DNA from: Chloroflexota bacterium
Lineage (GTDB): Bacteria > Chloroflexota > Limnocylindria > Limnocylindrales > CSP1-4
Assembly: GCA_025935655.1 (NCBI GenBank)
Contig: JAICUV010000045.1
Span: 1 to 17,231, forward strand
Direction of reading: 5' to 3'
Length of the DNA stretch: 17,231 nt
In this document: positions 1 through 6,560 of the stretch, one piece after another
How the letters are laid out: each line of letters begins with the position of its first letter
Position numbering within the stretch: position 1 is the stretch's first letter
Program-made: the position numbers and the translations under genes
Notes under the pieces: model-generated
The model's database searches: none
Told to the model about the DNA's origin: nothing
Seen by the model: the letters and a program-made list of their open reading frames with translations, nothing else

Positions 1-1
1 C

Positions 2-1384
2 GGCCAGCTCCCGGCGATGGACCTCGAGGCCGAGGACGCGACCTTCGGCGTGCGCACCGTCGCGGACCTGTCGTGGAAGGACCTGCTCGACGGGTTCACA
101 TGCACGGAGTGCGGCCGATGCCAGCAGGCCTGCCCCGCGTGGAACACCGGGAAGCCGCTCAACCCCAAGACGTTCATCATGGGGGTCCGCCACGAGGCCG
201 TGGAGGCCGAGCGCGGGCTCCCGCTCATCCCCAACTCGCCGTCCGTGCGCACGACCTTCGGGCTCGACGACTCCCTGACGGCGGAGGCCGTGGCGCGGCC
301 GCTCGTGGACACGGCCATCCCGTACGACGCCGTCTGGGACTGCCTGACCTGTGGCGCGTGCGTCGAGGCGTGCCCGGTCACCATCGAGCACGTGGACAAG
401 ATCGTCGGGATCCGGCGCAACCTGGTGCTCGAGGATTCACGGTTCCCCCAGGAGCTCACCAACGCGTTCAAGGGGATGGAGAGCGTCGCCAACCCGTGGG
501 GCCAGCCGCCCGGTGCGCGGCTGGACTGGGCGAAGGGGCTGCCATTCCCGGTCCGGACGGTCGCCGAGGTGCAGGCCGACGGCGGGCTGGACTCGCTCGA
601 GGTCCTCTACTGGGTCGGCTGCGCCGCGGCCTTCGACGACCGCAACCGACGGGTCGCGCGAGCGGTCGCGACGTGCCTGGACGCGGCCGGCGTCTCGTTT
701 GCCGTCCTCGGCCAGGAGGAGGCGTGCACGGGCGACCCGGCGCGCCGGATGGGCAACGAGTACGTGTTCCAGATCCTCGCCGGTCAGAACATCGAGACCC
801 TGAACCGCTATCGGATGGGGGAGCGGACGATCGTGACCGCGTGCCCGCACTGCTTCAACACGATCGGCAACGAGTACGGGCAGCTCGGCGGCGCGTTCTC
901 GATCCGCCATCACAGCGAGTACCTGTCGTCGCTGGTGGCGGACGGACGCCTCCGGCTCGGGGACGACGGCCTGCCGCAGCAGGTCACCTACCACGACTCG
1001 TGCTACCTGGCGCGCTACAACGGGGTCATCGCGGCGCCGCGCGAGGTGCTGGGCGCGATCGCGGGCGTCGAGCTCGTGGAGATGGAGAACAGCGGTCGCC
1101 AGACGTTCTGCTGCGGGGCGGGCGGCGGGCGGATGTGGATGGAGGAGACCCGCGGGACGCGCGTCAACGCGGCGCGGACGCTCCAGGTCCTCGAGACCGG
1201 GGCCACGACGGTCGCGACGGCGTGCCCGTTCTGCATGGTGATGCTCCGTGACGGCCTCAACGACGCGGGTCGTGCCGCCGGCGCGGACGCGGTGAGCGCG
1301 CAGGACATCAGCGAGCTGCTCGCGGCCGCGATCGCACCGGGGGGACGACCGGTCCCCGAGGGTCGTGCACTGCCGGTGCTCTAG
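2..1384 (+). CDS. Fe-S oxidoreductase with two 4Fe-4S sites and two CCG domains, EtfD-like (5' partial)
   Basis: Likely passes electrons from reduced ETF to the membrane quinone pool. Residues are numbered from the Met at base 17. Two ferredoxin-type clusters are visible: C29, C32, C35, C39 and C109, C112, C115, C119, each followed by Pro. Two CCG (cysteine-rich, heterodisulfide reductase type) domains follow: GCAAAF near 198 with ACPHC near 278, then HDSCY, FCCGAGGGRMW and TACPFC in the C-terminal third. The frame stays open through base 2 with no stop, and family members such as mycobacterial EtfD carry an N-terminal membrane domain before this point, so the gene is probably cut by the window edge and base 17 is not a real start. 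The nearby acyl-CoA dehydrogenase, etfB and etfA support the role. A GlcF- or LutA-type oxidase subunit is the alternative. The family is secure; the exact partner is inferred. Confidence 0.85.
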   Translation, partial: GQLPAMDLEAEDATFGVRTVADLSWKDLLDGFTCTECGRCQQACPAWNTGKPLNPKTFIMGVRHEAVEAERGLPLIPNSPSVRTTFGLDDSLTAEAVARPLVDTAIPYDAVWDCLTCGACVEACPVTIEHVDKIVGIRRNLVLEDSRFPQELTNAFKGMESVANPWGQPPGARLDWAKGLPFPVRTVAEVQADGGLDSLEVLYWVGCAAAFDDRNRRVARAVATCLDAAGVSFAVLGQEEACTGDPARRMGNEYVFQILAGQNIETLNRYRMGERTIVTACPHCFNTIGNEYGQLGGAFSIRHHSEYLSSLVADGRLRLGDDGLPQQVTYHDSCYLARYNGVIAAPREVLGAIAGVELVEMENSGRQTFCCGAGGGRMWMEETRGTRVNAARTLQVLETGATTVATACPFCMVMLRDGLNDAGRAAGADAVSAQDISELLAAAIAPGGRPVPEGRALPVL

Positions 1385-1399
1385 GGGAGGGTTGGGTCC

Positions 1400-1717
1400 G
1401 TGGTCACCAGGTCCTTGTTCGCGCTGCTGGCGGCGGCGTTCTTCCTGTTCAGTGCGCTGACGTTCCTGGCTCCAGGTGCCGGGAACGTCGAGCTCGAGAC
1501 CGATGCCACCGGGCGGGTCATCGCCTCGGAGGTCGCGGGCGATCCGGCGGCGGTGGCGGTGACCGGCGCGGCGCGAATGCTCGCCGCAGGGCTGGCGATC
1601 CTGTCGCTCGCGCTCGTCGACTGGAGCGCCCTGGTGCAGGCGACGCGCGCCCCGTCGGGCGTGGCGAGCACCCCATGGAGCGCGGACGGACGCGGGCAGG
1701 AGACGCCCGAACCGTAG
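1400..1717 (+). CDS. Small two-helix membrane protein, unknown function
   Basis: No family recognised. The 105-residue product has a hydrophobic N-terminal segment (about residues 5-26, reading SLFALLAAAFFLFSALTFLA) and a second one at about 54-76 (TGAARMLAAGLAILSLALVDW), with a short polar stretch rich in Glu, Asp and Thr between them and a charged, Pro-containing tail. The GTG start is chosen because GGGGAGG at 1384-1390 lies 9 nt upstream, a strong Shine-Dalgarno. It begins 15 nt after the Fe-S oxidoreductase stop, so it is probably the last gene of that transcription unit and could be an accessory membrane subunit, but nothing in the sequence shows that. The last 30 residues are compositionally generic. 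Confidence 0.6.
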   Translation: MVTRSLFALLAAAFFLFSALTFLAPGAGNVELETDATGRVIASEVAGDPAAVAVTGAARMLAAGLAILSLALVDWSALVQATRAPSGVASTPWSADGRGQETPEP

Positions 1718-1748
1718 CGGTCGAGACGCCTTCCCGACGCGGTCCGGA

Positions 1749-1915
1749 CGGGCCGGCTATTCCGCTGCGGACTCTACGGTTCCGTCCCGGAACGTTTCAC
1801 TCCGCCGGGGACTTGAATGTCACGTCGGGAGGCTCGCCCAGGGAACAGGTGAGTCCGTGGCGGCATATTCCGTTGCGCCGCGGAACCGTAGAGTCCCAGG
1901 CGGAATAATCGGGCC
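1749..1915. repeat. BIME/MITE-like element: paired inverted repeats between convergent genes
   Basis: The 253-nt gap between the convergent genes ending at 1717 (plus) and 1971 (minus) contains two inverted copies of one motif. The left arm, 1758-1784, and the reverse complement of the right arm, 1881-1907, match at 24 of 27 positions, including an exact 16-mer GGACTCTACGGTTCCG (1769-1784 and 1881-1896). Similarity continues inward with conserved blocks (AACG, CCGCC, GGAC). The left copy forms a perfect small hairpin GTTCCG-TCC-CGGAAC (1779-1793); the right copy preserves a similar one with a G-U pair. CGGGCC occurs as a direct repeat just outside both arms (1749-1754 and 1910-1915) and could be a target duplication. 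A placement downstream of both genes fits a mobile REP/BIME or MITE better than a riboswitch. It has no coding capacity. Confidence 0.6.
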
Positions 1916-1970
1916 AACGCGCGACCGCTGGGACGACCCGGCGCCGGGCGAGCGCGAACGCCCGGAGCGG

Positions 1971-2195
1971 TCAGCCCTTGAGCGCGTTCCCGCACGCGGA
2001 GCAGGTCCGCGCCGTCCACAGGTTGCCCATCGCGCACCGCGGGCAGATCTTCATGCCCTCGGTGGACACCGCCAGTGGCGCATCGGCCGGTCCCGCCTCA
2101 CGCACGGCCGTATTCCGGCGGGACCGCGACAGCGCGAGCGCCGCGACCCCGATCGCGACCGCAAGGGCGAGGACGAGCAGCAGCATCTGGTCCAT
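1971..2195 (-). CDS. Membrane-anchored zinc-ribbon protein
   Basis: The 74-residue product has one N-terminal transmembrane helix (about 4-22, MLLLVLALAVAIGVAALAL), a basic stop-transfer SRSRR, a short linker and a C-terminal zinc ribbon with C51, C54, C65 and C68 (CPRC and CSAC knuckles). The start at 2195 is preferred over an upstream in-frame ATG because GGAGAGGT lies about 5 nt before it on the minus strand and the hydrophobic helix begins immediately. The ribbon is expected to sit on the cytoplasmic side and bind zinc; its partner is unknown. It is divergent from the acyl-CoA dehydrogenase gene and has its own promoter and an operator-like dyad upstream. Confidence 0.72.
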   Translation of the reverse strand: MDQMLLLVLALAVAIGVAALALSRSRRNTAVREAGPADAPLAVSTEGMKICPRCAMGNLWTARTCSACGNALKG

Positions 2196-2235
2196 CACGC
2201 ACCTCTCCGGCGGGGCCACGACGCCCCCGCGATCG

Positions 2236-2264
2236 TGTCCGACGCCTCGCCGATCCGTCGGACA
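2236..2264. promoter_or_regulatory. Perfect 9-bp dyad, operator-like, in divergent promoter region
   Basis: TGTCCGACG (2236-2244) and CGTCGGACA (2256-2264) are perfect inverted repeats separated by 11 nt, so their half-site centres are 20 bp apart (two helical turns). The dyad lies between the divergent zinc-ribbon and acyl-CoA dehydrogenase genes and its right arm touches the predicted -10 box of the zinc-ribbon promoter. This is the geometry expected of a dimeric or tetrameric repressor site, for example a TetR-type regulator of acyl-CoA metabolism. The identity of the regulator is not visible in the window. Confidence 0.5.
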
Positions 2265-2292
2265 GCCTACGCGTGCCATTCGGCGATGTCAT
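2264..2292 (-). promoter_or_regulatory. Predicted sigma-70-type promoter of the zinc-ribbon gene
   Basis: Read on the minus strand, ATGACA (2287-2292, 5 of 6 matches to TTGACA) is followed after exactly 17 nt by TAGGCT (2264-2269, T-A-N-N-N-T). Transcription would begin near 2257, giving a leader of about 60 nt before the RBS and start at 2195. The perfect dyad at 2236-2264 would overlap the start site. Confidence 0.45.
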
Positions 2293-2336
2293 CCCCGACG
2301 TTGGTCACACAGCCTCGCCGGGCCGCTCCGCGCTGC

Positions 2337-2342
2337 TAGGAT
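2337..2342 (+). promoter_or_regulatory. -10 box TAGGAT, leaderless-type start for acyl-CoA dehydrogenase
   Basis: TAGGAT is followed by exactly 7 nt and then GTG at 2350. This spacing places transcription initiation at or next to the first base of the start codon, as known for leaderless mRNAs in high-GC bacteria. No Shine-Dalgarno precedes the gene and no clear -35 is visible. Confidence 0.45.
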
Positions 2343-2349
2343 GGCCCGC

Positions 2350-3528
2350 GTGAGCTCCAGCGCCACTGTCCCCGGCTCGGTCCGCCTCACGGAGGAGCAG
2401 ATCCTCCTGCGCGACGCCGTCCGCGAGCTGGCCGACGACCGGATCGCGCCGCGCGCCGCCGAGATCGACCGGACCGCCGAGTGGCCGGAGGACGTGCGCC
2501 GCCTCCTCGCCGACCACGACATCTTCGGGATCCCGTTCGCGGAGCAGTTCGGCGGCCTCGGGGCGGACCTGCTCACGCTGTGCCTCGCGATCGAGCAGAT
2601 CAGCCGCGCGTGCGCCACCTCCGGGCTCATCCTCGCGGTCCAGGCGTTGGGGGCCATCCCCATCCAGGTCGCCGGCACGCCGGAGCAGCAGGAGCGCTGG
2701 CTCCCGGGGCTCGCATCGGGCGAGCGGCTCATCGCCTTCGGGCTCACCGAGGCCGACGCCGGCTCCGACCCCTCCGGCATCCGGACGCGCGCCGTCCGCG
2801 ACGGCGACGAGTACGTCATCGACGGCTCGAAGCGGTTCATCAGCCACGGCAGCGTCGCGGACTACGTGGTCGTGTTCGCCGTGACGAACCCCGACGCGGA
2901 GAAGGCGAGCCGCCGCCTGTCCGCGATTCTCGTCGAGACCGACCGACCCGGGTTCAAGGTCACCCGGCTCGAGCACAAGATGGGGATCCGTGGGTCGCCC
3001 ACCGCGGAGCTCGCGTTCGACGGCGTCCGCGTCCCGGTGACGAACCGCCTCGGCGACGAGGGGCAGGGCTTCGCGATCGCGATGCAGACGTTCGAGCGCA
3101 GCCGCCCCGGGATCGCGGCGCAGGCCGTCGGCCTCGCACAGGGCGCCCTCGAGGTCGCGGCCCGCTACGCCAACGAGCGGCGCCAGTTCGGCAAGCCGAT
3201 CGCCGATCTCCAGATGGTCCAGGCGATGCTCGCCGACATGGACGCGGCCACGGAGTCCGCGCGCCACCTCCTGTACACCGCCTGCCAGGAGATCGAGGCC
3301 GGCACGCCGGACGCGGCTCGCTGGGCGGCGATCTGCAAGCTCGTGGGCGGCGACACCGCGATGCGCGTGACCACGGACGCCGTGCAGGTCCTGGGCGGGT
3401 ACGGCTATATCGACGAGTACCCCGTGGAGCGGATGATGCGCGACGCGAAGATCACCCAGCTCTACGAGGGAACGCAGCAGATCCAGCGGCTCATCGTCGC
3501 GCGATCGCTGCTCGCGAAGCACCAGTGA
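2350..3528 (+). CDS. Acyl-CoA dehydrogenase
   Basis: FAD enzyme that introduces the alpha,beta double bond in acyl-CoA and hands electrons to ETF. The 392-residue chain has the family's usual length and order: an alpha-helical N-terminal domain (about 10-125), a beta domain with the signature LTEADAGSD (132-140) and FISHGS, and a C-terminal helical domain with RRQFGKPI near 278 and ITQLYEGTQQIQR near 368. Glu373 in YEGT is the catalytic base position of short-chain, butyryl-CoA and glutaryl-like members; isovaleryl-type enzymes place it elsewhere. The start is GTG 2350, positioned 7 nt after TAGGAT; ATG 2341 in the same frame would overlap that box. A longer in-frame extension upstream is not coding-like. 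It leads the etfB-etfA cluster. Chain-length specificity cannot be read from the sequence. Confidence 0.9.
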   Translation: MSSSATVPGSVRLTEEQILLRDAVRELADDRIAPRAAEIDRTAEWPEDVRRLLADHDIFGIPFAEQFGGLGADLLTLCLAIEQISRACATSGLILAVQALGAIPIQVAGTPEQQERWLPGLASGERLIAFGLTEADAGSDPSGIRTRAVRDGDEYVIDGSKRFISHGSVADYVVVFAVTNPDAEKASRRLSAILVETDRPGFKVTRLEHKMGIRGSPTAELAFDGVRVPVTNRLGDEGQGFAIAMQTFERSRPGIAAQAVGLAQGALEVAARYANERRQFGKPIADLQMVQAMLADMDAATESARHLLYTACQEIEAGTPDAARWAAICKLVGGDTAMRVTTDAVQVLGGYGYIDEYPVERMMRDAKITQLYEGTQQIQRLIVARSLLAKHQ

Positions 3529-3580
3529 CCCGGCCGGCATCGCGACCGGCCGCCAGACCGCGAAGGGGAGCGTTGACCGC

Positions 3581-4366
3581 GTGCGAATTCTCGTCCTGAC
3601 GAAGCCCGTCCCGGACCCGGCAGCGGGCGCGGAGCGCCTGGGCCCGGACTTCCGGCTCGACCGCGCCGCCTCGCCGAGCGTGGTCAACGGCAACGACGAA
3701 TATGCGCTCGAGGCGGCGCTCCAGCTCGTGGAGGCCCACGGCGGCGAGGTGGCGATCCTGTCGATGGCGCCGGCCAACGCGACCGACACGATGCGCAAGG
3801 CGCTCGCGATGGGTGCCCTGCGGGGCGTCCTCGTGACGGATCCGTCGCTCGCGGGCGCGGACCTGCTCACGACGATCCGCGTCCTCGCGGCGGCGGCGGC
3901 CGGCGAGACGTTCGACCTCCTGCTCGCGGGCCTCGACACGTCGGACGGGCAGGCGGGCGCGGTCGCCGCGGGCGTCGCCGCTCGGCTCGGGATGCCGCTG
4001 CTGTCCAACGCGGCCGCGATCGAGCCCGATCCGGGCGCTGGGCGAGTGCGGGTGCGGCGCCTGTCCGCGAAGGGCTACGACGTCGTCGAGTCACCGATGC
4101 CCGCGGTCATCTCGTGCACCCAGGCCCTCGGGGCGCCGCGCTACCCGAGCCTCAAGGGGATCATGGCGGCGCGCTCGCGGGAGATCGCCCAGCGATCGGC
4201 CGCCGACCTTCCCGACGCGGCGGTGCCGGCGGACGGCGCATGGGCGACGCGGGTCGTCGAGGCGGAGAAGCCCGCGGCCCGCGCCGCCGGGCGCGTCGTG
4301 AAGTCGCCGCCGGACGACGCGGCCCGGGAGATCGCCGACTTCCTCGCCGGCCGGAGGCTCATCTGA
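3581..4366 (+). CDS. etfB: Electron transfer flavoprotein subunit beta
   Basis: Small ETF subunit (261 residues, typical is about 250-265) that binds AMP and forms the heterodimer with EtfA, accepting electrons from the acyl-CoA dehydrogenase encoded just upstream. The N-terminus KPVPDPAAG and the VVNGNDEYALEAAL motif are diagnostic, followed by LLAGLDTSDGQAGAVAAGVAARLGMP-type adenine-binding sequence near 110-135 and the conserved YPSLKGIMAA near 187-197. The GTG start is supported by AGGGGAG at 3564-3570, 10 nt upstream. Its TGA stop overlaps the etfA ATG (TGATG), implying translational coupling and equal subunit output. Confidence 0.93.
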   Translation: MRILVLTKPVPDPAAGAERLGPDFRLDRAASPSVVNGNDEYALEAALQLVEAHGGEVAILSMAPANATDTMRKALAMGALRGVLVTDPSLAGADLLTTIRVLAAAAAGETFDLLLAGLDTSDGQAGAVAAGVAARLGMPLLSNAAAIEPDPGAGRVRVRRLSAKGYDVVESPMPAVISCTQALGAPRYPSLKGIMAARSREIAQRSAADLPDAAVPADGAWATRVVEAEKPAARAAGRVVKSPPDDAAREIADFLAGRRLI

Positions 4367-5340
4367 TGGCACCCGTCATCCTCGCCGTCGCCGAGCTCGC
4401 GGACGGCTCGCTCACCCGCCTCTCGACGGAGGTCGCGACGCTCGCGCGCCAGCTCGCGGAGCAGTCGGGCGGCAGCGCACTCGGGCTGGTCGTGGACGCC
4501 GCACCCGATGCGGGCGCCGCGGAGCTCGCCGCGTTCGTCCCGCGCGTCGTCGCGGTGGCGTCGCCCGCCGTCTCCCGCGAGGTCTGGGCGCCGCACGCGG
4601 CGGCGGAGGTCCGGCGCCTCGCGGCCGAGGGGGTCACCCACGTGATCGCGGGTGCGACGGCCGATGGGCGCGACCTGGCGGGGACGCTCGTGGGCCTGCT
4701 CGACTGGGGGCTGCTGGCCAACGCGAGCGGCGTGACCTGGAGCGGCTCGAGCCCGGAGGTCGAGGCGACCGTCCTGGGCGCCAAGGCGATCACGCGCAGC
4801 GTGCTCACGGGCGACACGGGCATCGTCACCGTCCGGCCGAACGCCGTCGAGGCCGTCGCCGCCGCCTCCGCGGGCAGCGTCGAACCGCGCTCGCCCGAGG
4901 GCGCCGCAACGCCCGCGGCGTCCGTCCTCGAACGCGTCGCCGAGGCCGGTGCCGAGGCGTCGCTCGAGGAGGCGCGGATCGTCGTCGTGGGCGGGCGTGG
5001 CGTCGGCAGCCCGGAGGGCTTCGCCATCGTCGAGGACCTGGCCGGTGCGCTCGGCGGGGTGGTCGGGGCGACCCGGGCGTCCGTCGATGCCGGCTGGATC
5101 GCGTACGCGCGCCAGATCGGGCAGACGGGCAAGGTCGTGAAGCCCGCGCTGTACCTGGGGCTCGGGGTGTCGGGCGCGATGCAGCACCGCGTCGGCATGC
5201 AGTCCGCGGAGGCGATCGTCGCGGTCAACCGGGACCCGGACGCCCCCATCGCGGAGGTCGCGGACCTGTTCGTCGTCGGCGACCTGTTCGAGGTGGGACC
5301 CGCGCTGCTGGCCGAGCTCCGCGCACGGCGCGGCGGCTGA
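4366..5340 (+). CDS. etfA: Electron transfer flavoprotein subunit alpha
   Basis: Large ETF subunit (324 residues), carrying the redox-active FAD in its C-terminal domain. That domain is clear: GRGVGSPEGFAIVEDLAGAL begins near residue 210, followed by GATRASVDAGWI, the Q-I-G-Q-T-G-K motif, LYLGLGVSGAMQH and INRD/VNRDPDAPI, ending with the hydrophobic FVVGDLFEV stretch. The N-terminal domain resembles EtfB and contains a GATADGRDLAGTLVGLLD nucleotide-contact segment. The ATG at 4366 overlaps the etfB stop by one base, and GGAGG at 4353-4357 gives an 8-nt Shine-Dalgarno spacing. Together with the dehydrogenase and the EtfD-like protein this completes an acyl-CoA-to-quinone electron path in about 5 kb. 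Confidence 0.93.
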   Translation: MAPVILAVAELADGSLTRLSTEVATLARQLAEQSGGSALGLVVDAAPDAGAAELAAFVPRVVAVASPAVSREVWAPHAAAEVRRLAAEGVTHVIAGATADGRDLAGTLVGLLDWGLLANASGVTWSGSSPEVEATVLGAKAITRSVLTGDTGIVTVRPNAVEAVAAASAGSVEPRSPEGAATPAASVLERVAEAGAEASLEEARIVVVGGRGVGSPEGFAIVEDLAGALGGVVGATRASVDAGWIAYARQIGQTGKVVKPALYLGLGVSGAMQHRVGMQSAEAIVAVNRDPDAPIAEVADLFVVGDLFEVGPALLAELRARRGG

Positions 5341-5362
5341 CGGACGCGGTGCCGGGCACACG

Positions 5363-5971
5363 ATGAACACGGGGACGCTCGTCTGGCTCATCGTGCTCCT
5401 CGCGCTCGGCGTGCTGTTCCTGCTGACGGTCCACCGGCTGTCGGTGCTGATGGGCCGGACGCGCGACCTCGAGCGCTACCAGAAGCTGGTGCGGCAGCTG
5501 GACAAGCGGCTGGCCGACGCCGCGGACCCGTTCGTGACCCAGCTCGACGAGATCCGCCGCCGGAGCGGCGACCCGCGGACGCTGGGGGCGTCGCTGCCCG
5601 ACGTCCAGGACACGCTCCGCGCCATCGCGACCGAGGGCAAGGCGGCGAAGGTGCCGCGCGGGCTGTCCCGCGAGGCCGCCGCGTTCACCGTCGAGCTCGA
5701 GCGCGCGGCGCGGGCCGGCGAGCTCGTGGGGCACGGCCTGGACGCGTTGCTCGCGTACCGCAGCGGGCGGGAGCTGGAGGCCCAGACCTCGCTCAAGCGT
5801 GGCGCGCTCAACCTGCGGCACGCCCGGGAGGCGGCGACGCGCATCGCGGCCGAGATCGCGGCCCTGCGGCCCGCGGACCTGCTGGGTCGGCCGGACGTGC
5901 AGGTGCATGGGACGGCGGCGTCGTCGCTGCCGACCTACGTCGTGGACGACGAGCCCGAGGACGCCCGCTGA
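5363..5971 (+). CDS. Membrane-anchored coiled-coil protein, unknown function
   Basis: No family recognised. The 202-residue product has one N-terminal transmembrane helix (about 6-26, LVWLIVLLALGVLFLLTVHRL), then a long charged, helix-rich region. Residues about 34-70 (DLERYQKLVRQLDKRLADAA) and about 115-180 show the Glu/Arg/Ala/Leu pattern of coiled coil or a helical bundle. The topology predicts a short N-terminus, one membrane span and a roughly 175-residue soluble domain. It starts 22 nt after etfA, so it may be cotranscribed, although no strong Shine-Dalgarno is visible before the ATG. Superficially it resembles RmuC- or LemA-like scaffold proteins, but no specific motif supports either. 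Confidence 0.6.
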   Translation: MNTGTLVWLIVLLALGVLFLLTVHRLSVLMGRTRDLERYQKLVRQLDKRLADAADPFVTQLDEIRRRSGDPRTLGASLPDVQDTLRAIATEGKAAKVPRGLSREAAAFTVELERAARAGELVGHGLDALLAYRSGRELEAQTSLKRGALNLRHAREAATRIAAEIAALRPADLLGRPDVQVHGTAASSLPTYVVDDEPEDAR

Positions 5972-6003
5972 CGGCTCTCAGCATCGCGAGACCCGGCCAA
6001 ACG

Positions 6004-6019
6004 ACACCGTATGTAGTGG
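6004..6019 (+). promoter_or_regulatory. NrdR box 1 (putative)
   Basis: The 16-mer ACACCGTATGTAGTGG matches the classic palindromic NrdR site ACACTATATATAGTGT at 12 of 16 positions, with both outer ACAC and TAGTG arms retained. It lies 68 nt before the nrdR start and 31 bp from a second box, the spacing known for tandem NrdR boxes. Confidence 0.6.
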
Positions 6020-6025
6020 TATCCT
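6020..6025 (+). promoter_or_regulatory. Putative -10 box TATCCT for nrdR
   Basis: TATCCT lies directly between the two NrdR-like boxes, so NrdR bound to either site would cover the promoter. No convincing -35 is present. Transcription would start near 6032, at the upstream edge of box 2, leaving a leader of about 40 nt. Confidence 0.4.
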
Positions 6026-6034
6026 GAGCTGACA

Positions 6035-6050
6035 CCACTACTGCTTGTGG
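6035..6050 (+). promoter_or_regulatory. NrdR box 2 (putative)
   Basis: CCACTACTGCTTGTGG keeps the outer dyad (ACCAC with GTGGT, 6034-6051 region) and sits exactly 31 bp downstream of box 1, three helical turns. Its centre is less conserved than box 1. Confidence 0.5.
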
Positions 6051-6071
6051 TTGATGGGGGCTGGAGGGCTG

Positions 6072-6560
6072 ATGCGCTGTCCGCAGTGCGGCGTCCGTGA
6101 CACGCGGGTCGTGGACTCCCGGGATCTCGAGGAGTCGGCCGTCATCCGCCGCCGTCGCGAGTGCCCGTCGTGCAGCGCCCGGTTCACGACCTACGAGCGC
6201 GTGGAGGCCGCCCGCCTGGTCGTCGTCAAGCGAGACGGCACCCGCCAGGAGTTCGACCGGGACAAGCTCGCGGACGGCCTCGCGAAGGCGCTGACCCGAC
6301 GGCCGGTCGCGGACGATGCCGCGGATCGCGCGGCAGACGAGATCGAGACGGAGCTGCGGAGCTCCGGCCTGAGCGAGATCCCGAGCTCGCGGGTCGGCGC
6401 GCTGGCGATGGACAAGCTCCGCGCGCTCGACCACATCGCGTACATCCGGTTTGCCTCCGTCTACCAGAGCTTCGAGGACCTCGAGGACCTCAAGCGCGAG
6501 GTGGACTCGCTCATGGCGGAGCACGCCGTCACGCCGAAGAAGAAGGGGAAGCGAGCCTAG
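6072..6560 (+). CDS. nrdR: Transcriptional repressor NrdR
   Basis: Zinc-finger plus ATP-cone repressor of ribonucleotide reductase genes; it senses ATP and dATP. The 162-residue product starts MRCPQCG. C3, C6, C31 and C34 form the zinc ribbon, with the conserved DSRDLEE-type segment (VVDSR) and RRRREC between the knuckles and FTTYERVE just after. The ATP-cone follows at about 46-136 (VVKRDGTRQEFDRDKL, ending IRFASVYQSFED). The start at 6072 restores the canonical N-terminus; GGAGG at 6063-6067 precedes it, and a longer in-frame ATG at 6045 would fall inside NrdR box 2. Two NrdR-like boxes upstream imply autoregulation. No nrd reductase gene lies in this window; dcd follows directly. Confidence 0.95.
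   Translation: MRCPQCGVRDTRVVDSRDLEESAVIRRRRECPSCSARFTTYERVEAARLVVVKRDGTRQEFDRDKLADGLAKALTRRPVADDAADRAADEIETELRSSGLSEIPSSRVGALAMDKLRALDHIAYIRFASVYQSFEDLEDLKREVDSLMAEHAVTPKKKGKRA

Noticed and set aside
1758..1907. Possible riboswitch (the CTACGGTTCCG segment vaguely recalls the guanidine-I CTAGGGTTCCG core)
   Set aside because: It occurs as two inverted copies downstream of convergent genes, with no gene downstream to control and without the other conserved blocks of that riboswitch.
1978..2349. N-terminal extension of the acyl-CoA dehydrogenase frame back to 1978
   Set aside because: It overlaps the zinc-ribbon gene and its promoter, and its translation has no family similarity; the -10 box and family length support 2350.
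2305..4008. Long minus-strand open frame of 567 codons opposite the acyl-CoA dehydrogenase and etfB
   Set aside because: Arg/Ala/Pro-rich shadow of two securely identified plus-strand genes; high GC keeps antisense frames open. No domain recognised.
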